DNA from: Candidatus Sodaliphilus aphodohippi
Lineage (GTDB): Bacteria; Bacteroidota; Bacteroidia; Bacteroidales; Muribaculaceae
Assembly (NCBI GenBank): GCA_018065665.1
Contig: JAGHSV010000152.1
Span: forward strand, 1 to 35,486
Direction of reading: 5' to 3'
DNA length: 35,486 nt
Positions within the stretch are counted from its first letter, which is position 1; each line of letters opens with the position of its first letter. Positions 18,304 to 26,448 of this stretch are shown here, piece after piece. The position numbers were made by a program, and so were the translations under genes. Under the pieces are notes generated by a model. The model saw only the letters and a list, made by a program, of their open reading frames with translations, did no database searches and had not been told where the DNA came from.

Positions 18304-21300
18304 ATGACCGAGATATATAGCGACTCACTGCACAAGATTGCCTACAGCACTGACGGCAGCATCTACCGCGAGGTGCCGGTGGGCGTTGCGTTTCCACATG
18401 GAGAGAAGGACATTACCGAACTCATTGCCGAGGCGCGGCGACGTGGCACCCACATCATTCCGCGTGCCGCAGGAACATCGGTTGCCGGACAGGTGGTTGG
18501 GAGCGGTATCGTGGCCGATATCAGCCGGCACATGAACCGAGTTCTCGAGATCAACGCCGCCGAACGATGGGCACGCGTCGAGCCTGGCGTGGTGCGTGAC
18601 CAACTCAACATCGCCCTCAAACCGTATGGACTGTTCTTCAGCCCCGAGACTTCAACGAGCAACCGATGCTGCATCGGAGGCATGATGGGAAACAATTCGT
18701 GCGGCACACACTCGCTCGTGTATGGCAGTACACGCCATCACGTGATTGAAGCCACTGGAATACTGGCCGACGGAACGACCGAGACTTTCAGGCAGTACTC
18801 TGTTGCCGAACTTGAACAGAGATTCGGTACCCGTTTCTGGGAGCATGACCCGCAGTCGCTGGCACAGTCCATCTACTCCCAACTGATCAACTTTGCCCTG
18901 GATGACGACACCGTACAACTCATCACCGACAACTACCCCGACCGCGCTCTGACGAGACGCAGTTGCGGATATGCCATCGACGAGGTCATCGACGACTTGC
19001 ACGACAACAGCAAACCCCTGGCCGAGCGCACTGTCAACCTGTGCCAACTGCTGACCGGAAGCGAGGGAACGCTGGCGTTTACCACTTCGGTCACCGTGTC
19101 GCTGGACCCGCTGCCGCCACGCGAGATTATGGCGGTGTGCGCCCACTGCGATACCCTGGAGAAGAGCCTGCTTGCCAACCTCGTGGCTCTGGAGCACAAC
19201 CCCACTGCCATCGAACTGATGGACCGGCCAATACTGGAACTCAGCAAGGATAACCCCGAACAACAAACCAACCGCTTCTTTGTTAAGGGGGACCCTGCTG
19301 CCATTATTATCATTGAACTGAGGGCCGACACTCGCGACGAACTGGACTCGAGGGCAACACGACTCGAGGAGGCTCTCACGACCGACAACCGTGAACTGGT
19401 GTATGCCTGTTCGAGAGTCTATGGCGACGACGTGGCGCGGGTGTGGAACCTGCGAAAGGCCGGACTGGGCACCCTCAGTGGCATGAAAGGCGACACCAAA
19501 CCCATCGGCGTCATCGAGGACACTGCCGTCGCCCCGCAGTTTCTGCCGGCATACATCACCGACTTTGACACGATGCTCCACCGGCTGGGTGCCCAGTGTG
19601 TTTACTACGGGCACATCAGCACCGGCGAACTGCACCTGAGACCCATTCTCAACCTGAAAACCGAGCAGGGTAAACGGCTTTTCAGGGAATTGGCACACGA
19701 GACGGCTATGCTGGTCAAGAAGCATCGCGGCAGCATCAGCGGCGAACACGGCGACGGACGTCTGAGGGGCGAATTCATCAAGTTGCTGTACGGCAACGAA
19801 ACCTATGAACTCATGAGGCAGGTAAAGCAATGCTGGGACCCCGACGGCATCTTCAATATCCACAAGATTGTGGACACGTTGCCCATGGATGACTGCCTGC
19901 GGTATGACGTAGGTCAACAATACAAGATACAACACGAAATACAACCCCAAGCAACATACTTCAACTGGAAAGCCGATTTTGACAAATGCACTCTGCCACA
20001 GGCATCGGGAGCGCGGTCACAGGTACATGCGCTGATGTGTACCGTCGAGCAGTGTAACGGTGCCGGCGATTGCCGCAAGGAAACGGGAGGTACCATGTGC
20101 CCCGCATTCAGGGTAAGTCGCGACGAGACACGCTCGACCCGCGCGCGTGCCAATGTCCTGAGAGAAGTGCTCACACGCGGATGGCAGAGCGAGGTTTTTG
20201 ACCATATTTCCGACAAACGGGGCAGCATCTTTGCCATACCCGAACTGCGTGAGGTGCTTGACTCGTGTCTGGCATGCAAGGCATGCCGTCGCGAGTGCCC
20301 GTCAAACGTTGACATGACGCGGCTACGCGCCGAGGCACTGCAACATCGCTACGACACCTGCGGCACACCGATGAGGGTCAAAATGGTGGCACACCTGGCA
20401 ACAATTGAGGCACTGGGCGCACGGGTGCCTGCGCTTTACAATTTCATGGCAACAAACCCGCATACCTCAGCGCTCATCAAGAAAATCGCGGGTTTTGCCC
20501 CCGAACGCTCCATACCGACGCTTTGCCGGCACTCGATGACACAACTTGTCAAGAATGAGAAAGGCAACATTGACGGCAAACGAAAGGTGTATCTGTTTGC
20601 CGACGAGTTCACCAACCATCAGGAGTCTCAATTGGGGCTGGCGTTTGCCCATTTGCTTGGGGCACTGGGATACCAAGTTGTTATTCCGAAACATACCGAG
20701 AGCGGACGCGCAGCCATCTCAAAGGGCTGCCTCAAACGTGCACAAAAACTGGCGTTGCACAATGTCAGCGCCCTCAAGGACATTGTCACCGGTGACGCGC
20801 CGTTGGTCGGTATCGAACCGTCATGCATCCTGTCGTTCCGCGACGAGTACCCCGACCTCGTTCCCGACACTTTGAGGGAACAGGCAATTGAATTGGGGAA
20901 CAACGCACTGCTTTATGATGAGTTCCTGCTGCGAGAAATTGAAGCGGGGCGCATCAGTCCCGATTCGTTCAACCACGACCCACTCGTCGTGTGGCTGCAC
21001 GGACACTGCCACCAGAAAGCGCTGGTGGGCATCGACAAAACCGTGACCGTGCTGCAACGCCTGCTCGGTGCTACGGTAAATGTGGTGCCCAGCGGATGGT
21101 GCGGCATGGCAGGCTCGTTTGGATAGGAGCGGAAGAACTACCGCGACTCGCTCGCCATCGGAGAGACGGTGCTGTTCCCGACACTGAGAAGGGCTGTTCA
21201 GCAACAAGGCGAAACTCCGATGGTCGTCGCCGCACCGGGCACGTCATGCCGACAACAGATTAAAGACGGCACCGGCATCAACGCACATCACCCCATCAGC

Positions 21301-21330
21301 ATCATCGCGGCGCGCCTGAAATCTCACTAA
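18304..21330 (+). pseudogene. FAD-binding oxidase / 4Fe-4S / CCG-domain oxidoreductase (D-lactate/glycolate dehydrogenase-like), interrupted by in-frame TAG at 21124-21126
   Basis: PRAAGTSVAGQVVG..VEPGVVRDQLN FAD-binding; SCLACKACRRECPSNVDM 4Fe-4S; GIEPSCILSFRDEYPDL and HGHCHQKALVG. After TAG the same frame stays open: ERKNYRDSLAIGETVLFPTLRRAVQQQGETPMVVAAPGTSCRQQIKDGTGINAHHPISIIAARLKSH* to 21330. Confidence 0.8.
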
Positions 21331-21375
21331 AAGAGTACCTGCAGTATCATAAAATCAAAAAACTGATGATTTCTC

Positions 21376-21406
21376 TTTGCCGTCCAACCAAATTGCAGTA
21401 ATTTTG
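21376..21406 (+). promoter_or_regulatory. Promoter (TTTG -33, TAATTTTG -7) for the CoA-transferase gene
   Basis: TTTG at 21376-21379, TAATTTTG at 21399-21406. Confidence 0.65.
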
Positions 21407-21447
21407 CATTATATTTTTGTAAAAACATTAATTTTAACAAAATAACA

Positions 21448-22950
21448 ATGATTTACCCAATTATCACAGCTGAAGAAGCTGCCGAATTTGTAAAAAATGG
21501 TGACACCATTGGCGTATCAGGATTTACCATCCCCGGCAACGCCAAGAAGGTGCCTGTTGCAATTGCTGCCAAGGCTCGCCGCGAGCATGAGGCAGGTCGT
21601 GAGTTCAAAGTAAACCTGTTCAGCGGTGCATCGACCAACGACTACACCGACGGTGAGTTGTCGCGCGCCCACGCCCTCAACTTCCGCGCTCCCTACCAGT
21701 CGCTCCCCGAGGTGCGCAAGCGCATCAACGCCGATGAGGTTCACTACAACGACCGTCACCTCAGTGAGATGGCACAGGAAATCCGTTATGGTTTCTACGG
21801 TAAGATGGACGTTGCAATCATCGAGGCACAGAGCATCACCGACGACGGCGAGATCGTTCTTGGTACAGCTGTCGGCAACAGCCCCACATGGCTGCAGTGT
21901 GCCGAGAAGGTTATCATCGAGGTCAATGACCAGATTCCCGAGTCAATCCACGGCCTCCACGACATCTATGTTCCCCTGGATCCTCCCTGCCGCCGCGAGA
22001 TTCCCATCTACAAACCCAGCGACCGTGCCGGTAAACCCACCGCACACGTTGACCCCAAGAAGGTCGTAGGCGTCGTTAAGACTTCTATGCCCCTGGGTAT
22101 GCCTGGCGGTTTCACTCCACTGGACGACACCACACGCAAGATTGGTGAACACGTTTGCGAGTTCCTGCTCAACGAGATGAAGGTCGGACGCATCCCCAAG
22201 GAGTTCCTCCCCATCCAGAGCGGTGTGGGCAACATTGCCAACGCTGTGCTCGAAGGACTCGAGACCAGCACCGAGATTCCCGCATTCCAGGTTTACACCG
22301 AGGTTATGCAGGACACCTTCGTTAAACTGCTTGAGAGCGGACGCTGCAAGTTTGTCAGCACCTGCTCGCTCACCCTGTCACACGACACCATGATGGAGTT
22401 CTTTGACAACATCAAGTTCATGCACGACAAGGTGCTCATGCGCCCTGCCGAAATCAGCAACCACCCCGAGGTTATCCGTCGTCTCGGCGTCATCTCGATG
22501 AACACAGCTATCGAGGCCGACATCTTCGGTAACATCAACTCATCGCACGTCAGCGGCACCAAGCTGATGAACGGTATCGGCGGCTCGGGCGACTTCACCC
22601 GCAACGCCTACACCTCAATCTTCCTGTGCCCCTCAATCAAGAAGGACGACTGCATCAGCACCATCGTTCCCATGGTTTCTCACTGCGACCACACCGTACA
22701 CTCGGTTGACATCATCGTTACCGACCAGGGCGTTGCCGACCTGCGCGGCAAGGATCCCATGCAGTGCGCACACGAGATCATCGAGAAGGCTGCACATCCC
22801 GTCTATCGTCCTCTTTTGCGCGAGTTCGTTGAGCTCAGCAAGGGTGGTCACATCCGCATGAACCCCAACCTGGCTCTCGCCTTCCACAGCGCCTTTGCAG
22901 CCACCGGCGACATGCGCAAGACCGACTACAAGCACTATCAGGTTGACTAA
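21448..22950 (+). CDS. Acetyl-CoA hydrolase/transferase family protein (succinate/acetate CoA-transferase-like)
   Basis: AAEFVKNGDTIGVSGFTIPGNAKKVP; GIGGSGDFTRNAYTSIFLCPS; IIVTDQGVADLRGKDP. Confidence 0.92.
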   Translation: MIYPIITAEEAAEFVKNGDTIGVSGFTIPGNAKKVPVAIAAKARREHEAGREFKVNLFSGASTNDYTDGELSRAHALNFRAPYQSLPEVRKRINADEVHYNDRHLSEMAQEIRYGFYGKMDVAIIEAQSITDDGEIVLGTAVGNSPTWLQCAEKVIIEVNDQIPESIHGLHDIYVPLDPPCRREIPIYKPSDRAGKPTAHVDPKKVVGVVKTSMPLGMPGGFTPLDDTTRKIGEHVCEFLLNEMKVGRIPKEFLPIQSGVGNIANAVLEGLETSTEIPAFQVYTEVMQDTFVKLLESGRCKFVSTCSLTLSHDTMMEFFDNIKFMHDKVLMRPAEISNHPEVIRRLGVISMNTAIEADIFGNINSSHVSGTKLMNGIGGSGDFTRNAYTSIFLCPSIKKDDCISTIVPMVSHCDHTVHSVDIIVTDQGVADLRGKDPMQCAHEIIEKAAHPVYRPLLREFVELSKGGHIRMNPNLALAFHSAFAATGDMRKTDYKHYQVD

Positions 22951-23011
22951 TCACTACCCCGATAGGCCACAATAGCCACAAAGGAGCCGCACCCCATGCG
23001 GCCCCTTTTTT
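22926..23011 (+). repeat. 86-bp direct repeat, copy A (3' end of the CoA-transferase gene plus terminator)
   Basis: CTACAAGCACTATCAGGTTGACTAATCACTACCCCGATAGGCCACAATAGCCACAAAGGAGCCGCACCCCATGCGGCCCCTTTTTT; copy B at 23610-23695 with one mismatch. Confidence 0.95.
22982..23011 (+). terminator. Rho-independent terminator of the CoA-transferase gene
   Basis: GGAGCCGCA CCCCA TGCGGCCCC TTTTTT. Confidence 0.9.
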
Positions 23012-23054
23012 ATGGTACATGTCAGTTACATATAATAAAAAAGACCACGAAAAT

Positions 23055-23085
23055 TTTGTGGTTATAAATTTATGACCTATCTTTG
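23055..23085 (+). promoter_or_regulatory. Promoter (TTTG, TATCTTTG) of the DUF4160-DUF2442 cassette
   Basis: TTTG at 23055-23058, TATCTTTG at 23078-23085, 19-bp spacer. Confidence 0.65.
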
Positions 23086-23106
23086 CGAAATAAATCATTA
23101 ACTTTT

Positions 23107-23358
23107 ATGCCCGAGATAGTTAGATTCTACGGAATAATCATCAAAATGTTCTTTAAACCTAAAGAGCACGAACCTTCTCATATTCATGCCATTTACAATG
23201 AATATGTCGGTCTATTTAACATCCAAACTCTTGAGATGTTTGAAGGTGATTTGCCACAAAAAGCACAAGAGCTTGTCACAGAATGGTTAACACAACATTC
23301 CGAAGAACTTCAAGCAATGTGGGACAAACAAGTTATAACCAAACTTCCTCCGTTATGA
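23107..23358 (+). CDS. DUF4160 domain protein
   Basis: MPEIVRFYGIIIKMFFKPKEHEPSHIHAIYNEYVGLFNIQTLEMFEGDLPQKA. Confidence 0.88.
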   Translation: MPEIVRFYGIIIKMFFKPKEHEPSHIHAIYNEYVGLFNIQTLEMFEGDLPQKAQELVTEWLTQHSEELQAMWDKQVITKLPPL

Positions 23359-23603
23359 TACCAAGGATTAAAAATATTACAGCACTTGACGACTACATAC
23401 TCTTCGTTGAATTTGATGACGGATATAAGGTTTTGTATGATGTTAAAGAAGACATCAACACGCTGCCCACATTCCGTGCATTGGTCAACGTATTAGGTTT
23501 ATTCAAACAAGTGCAACTGGACAGCAGCCGCACCTGTGTCTACTGGAACGACGAGATAGACCTTGCCAGTGACAGTATCTATGAATATGGCAAAGCCTCT
23601 TGA
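23355..23603 (+). CDS. DUF2442 domain protein
   Basis: MIPRIKNITALDDYILFVEFDDGYKVLYDVKEDINTLPTF..VYWNDEIDLASDSIYEYG. ATGA overlap with the DUF4160 gene. Confidence 0.88.
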   Translation: MIPRIKNITALDDYILFVEFDDGYKVLYDVKEDINTLPTFRALVNVLGLFKQVQLDSSRTCVYWNDEIDLASDSIYEYGKAS

Positions 23604-23609
23604 TTAATC

Positions 23610-23695
23610 CTACAAGCACTATCAGGTTGACTAATCACTACCCCGATAGGCCACAATAGCCACAAAGGAGCCGCACACCATGCGGCCCCTTTTTT
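23610..23695 (+). repeat. 86-bp direct repeat, copy B (duplicated CoA-transferase 3' end plus terminator)
   Basis: 85/86 identical to 22926-23011; the only difference is ACCCCATG versus ACACCATG. Confidence 0.95.
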
Positions 23696-23955
23696 CATTA
23701 TTCCTCTCGGTTTTTATATTTTTGTGGTTTATCTTGCTGACGACAGGCGTCGGCATGTGCCGGCAACAGCCCGCAGTCACCGCCCATCGGGTCCCATCAT
23801 CCTTCCACACACCCCCAACCCCCTCCTGCAGCCGTGTATTTTGTCTTTATTCCTGAATTAAGACACTTGCAGCACAACTGTTTGACGCTTTTTTGATGTT
23901 TACATATTAAATTTGCAAAAAATAAATTTTTAACTCACTCAAAAAACTAAAGCGT

Positions 23956-26148
23956 ATGAATAAGTTTATTACATTAGCAGTGTCCGCCATTGTGGCGGCG
24001 GCGACCTTGCTGCTGGCAGCATTGCCTTCGGCGGCACAAGTGATTGTTGTGAACAACCAGACTAAATCGACTGTTTGTCATAACAACATTGACTTGACAC
24101 AGTACACAAAACGTTCTCTTGCCAACGGCACCGAGGCCTACTTCCACAAGAACGACAAGGCCGCTGTGAAGCCCAAAGCTGGCTATAACGTTACTTTCCT
24201 TTTGAGCTACGACCAGTCGGCAATGTTCCCCAACGGATACGTCACCATCAAGGGAGATAAGTTCTCGGGCGACGTTGATATGAACATGGACTGGACAACC
24301 GGTCAATACAAACTGGTTTATCAGCTACCGGCCGGAACCTATGATTTCATTGCATCGGGCATGATCATGCAAGGCGGTATGGCATTCAACATCAAAGAAA
24401 TGGTTGAGGTCAACCAGGACATGACCGTCACATTTGACTTTGCCGAATCAAACATCAAGTACAACCTCAAATCCTATAAGCCCAACGGTGAGGAGACAAA
24501 ACTTGGCACACGAGAGATTGTTGACGGCCAGATGATTATCAAGTCCGGCAATGTTAATTCTTATAACGACATTTTTATGCCCTATTTGAAAGGTGTCGGA
24601 GTCGTTGGTGGTATCTCCAGTTGGAACACACTTGAGGTTGATGGCAAAAATCCCAGCGAAACACTCATAATCAACAAACTGAGCGGCCGCTACAAGTTGC
24701 TGGCCGAGCGCATGTTTGCCGATGACGACTATTCATACATCATCAAGTATGAAACCGACGACATGAACACAACCCTGCTCGAGAACGACCCGACAAAATA
24801 TGTACTCTATGAGGAGGACTTCACTTCAATCGGCACCGACAACAACAACCTGTGCCAGGGGTTCTACACTATCGAGATGATTGACAATATCAGCACCGGT
24901 AACGGCATCAATGGCGAGGCATCGGTGCCTATCGCGACTCCCTCGACAAAAGTCTATGTCAACGCACCGCGCAAGACCGGCAACGAGACCGAGAAATTTG
25001 ACATCCTCGTGCAGCCCGTCTTCCGGGATAATGTCTATGAAACGCAGTATTCTAAGTGGATTGACTATGACTTTTATAATAACCCCATCGAGATGGTCGA
25101 CACCATATTAATATACCGTACAGTCATCGGTGTGCCCGTTTTGATTAACAATGACGGCAGCAAAGAGTATGTCAACGCCGGACACGACGCGGGCGGCAAC
25201 TACATGTTCCACGTTCCCGAGGGCGGTGGCGACATTGTTGAATATCCCGGTCATCCCCAGTTCTCATACACAAAACAGGACAAAGCCCTCAACCTGGGTT
25301 CAAGCTGTCCCATAGCTTCGGTAATGCTCCAGAACTCAACAGGCTACTATGCTCCTGGCAAATATTCATATATCGCACCTTGCTTCATCGGACGATATGG
25401 TGAGATTGTTGGTGGCTATTTCAAAACCGACATACGGTATAACGACGAGCTCATCACCGACAGCTACATGAATAAGGACGAGGACATGTACAACTTTGCC
25501 ATGCAGAACAAGCCCGACGGCGTGATTACCGCCCACTTCGAGACCACAAACGCCGTGGTTGACGGCTTGCAGGGCAAGAACGCCACCGATGTTTACTATG
25601 ACCAGCGCAAACAGGACTGGACAGCACCCACGCTGCAGATGCTGCGCTTTGTAGATACCGACGGCAAAATCGTTGACCGCTTTGAGACAGCCGATGCCGG
25701 TACCCTGGAGTTTGCCGGAGGCGACTTCAACTACAACAAGACAAAGGCCGCATCGTGGTTTGACTGCAAGGAGCAGACTGTGGAGGTGTCCTATGCACCC
25801 TACAACAGCGGCAAATGGGAAACCCTTGACGTGACCGAGGTTCCCGACAACTTCTATATGCCTGGCTTCGGCTACTTCTACCGCGCTCCATTGCAGGCTG
25901 TTGCCGACCAGGGTTGGTTTGACCTTAAAATCAAACTCACCGACCAGTCGGGTAACTGGCAGGAGCAGACCGTCTCGCCAGCGTTCCGCATCGGCAACGC
26001 CCCCAGCGGCATCACTGGCGTCAAGACCGGTACCGCCACCGAGGTGGCTCGTTACACAGTTGACGGCCGCAGCATCAACACACCGCAGGCTGGCGTAAAC
26101 ATCGTCAAGATGAGCGACGGCAGCGTGAAGAAGGTGTGGGTGAAGTAA
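23956..26148 (+). CDS. Large secreted protein with T9SS-like C-terminal tail (module copy 2)
   Basis: 730 aa; signal peptide; C-terminus VARYTVDGRSINTPQAGVNIVKMSDGSVKKVWVK; paralogous along its length to 5608-7812. Confidence 0.87.
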   Translation: MNKFITLAVSAIVAAATLLLAALPSAAQVIVVNNQTKSTVCHNNIDLTQYTKRSLANGTEAYFHKNDKAAVKPKAGYNVTFLLSYDQSAMFPNGYVTIKGDKFSGDVDMNMDWTTGQYKLVYQLPAGTYDFIASGMIMQGGMAFNIKEMVEVNQDMTVTFDFAESNIKYNLKSYKPNGEETKLGTREIVDGQMIIKSGNVNSYNDIFMPYLKGVGVVGGISSWNTLEVDGKNPSETLIINKLSGRYKLLAERMFADDDYSYIIKYETDDMNTTLLENDPTKYVLYEEDFTSIGTDNNNLCQGFYTIEMIDNISTGNGINGEASVPIATPSTKVYVNAPRKTGNETEKFDILVQPVFRDNVYETQYSKWIDYDFYNNPIEMVDTILIYRTVIGVPVLINNDGSKEYVNAGHDAGGNYMFHVPEGGGDIVEYPGHPQFSYTKQDKALNLGSSCPIASVMLQNSTGYYAPGKYSYIAPCFIGRYGEIVGGYFKTDIRYNDELITDSYMNKDEDMYNFAMQNKPDGVITAHFETTNAVVDGLQGKNATDVYYDQRKQDWTAPTLQMLRFVDTDGKIVDRFETADAGTLEFAGGDFNYNKTKAASWFDCKEQTVEVSYAPYNSGKWETLDVTEVPDNFYMPGFGYFYRAPLQAVADQGWFDLKIKLTDQSGNWQEQTVSPAFRIGNAPSGITGVKTGTATEVARYTVDGRSINTPQAGVNIVKMSDGSVKKVWVK

Positions 26149-26157
26149 AAAAGGGAA

Positions 26158-26210
26158 GCCTCTCCCAAACCCTCCCCTAAAGGGAAGGGCTTACTGAGAG
26201 GGTGTTACAT
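26158..26210 (+). repeat. Dispersed intergenic repeat (module copy 2)
   Basis: GCCTCTCCCAAACCCTCCCCTAAAGGGAAGGGCTTACTGAGAGGGTGTTACAT; compare 7814-7889. Confidence 0.85.
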
Positions 26211-26220
26211 AGATGATATT

Positions 26221-26253
26221 GCGTCCCTGCTTAATGAGAGCGGGGACGCTTTT
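26221..26253 (+). terminator. Rho-independent terminator conserved with copy 1
   Basis: GCGTCCCTGCTTAATGAGAGCGGGGACGCTTTT. Confidence 0.88.
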
Positions 26254-26295
26254 ATGATTCCTCCATTATTTCCACATCTTCTATTGACGGCGAAT

Positions 26296-26358
26296 GTGAA
26301 CAATTCTATTCACAGAGTCCCCCCAAATGCCTATAGGCATATCGCACTGAAAGTGCGA
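26296..26358. promoter_or_regulatory. Cluster of three short hairpins/palindromes upstream of regulator copy 2
   Basis: GTGAA-N8-TTCAC (26296-26313), ATGCCTATAGGCAT (26327-26340), TCGCACT-GAA-AGTGCGA (26342-26358). Confidence 0.55.
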
Positions 26359-26448
26359 AGTGTTAGCGAAGTCCCCTTTAGTATTATGTTTATTGATTTT
26401 GCGGTTTCGAGCAAAATGTGTATCTTTGTAACAAAGAACAACAGGGCA

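Noticed and set aside
18652-19950. 432-aa antisense ORF in the FAD/Fe-S oxidoreductase, and other overlapping ORFs (for example 4738-5583, 33092-33706)
   Set aside because: No recognisable motifs, and they overlap strongly supported genes in another frame.
21124-21126. TAG as a reassigned sense codon or pyrrolysine
   Set aside because: Other genes in the window end normally at TAG/TAA/TGA with no systematic TAG readthrough; a local mutation or sequencing error is simpler.
23700-23840. tRNA or structured RNA in the GC-rich intergenic region after the DUF2442 cassette
   Set aside because: No cloverleaf, T-loop (GGTTCRA) or consistent pairing found by eye.
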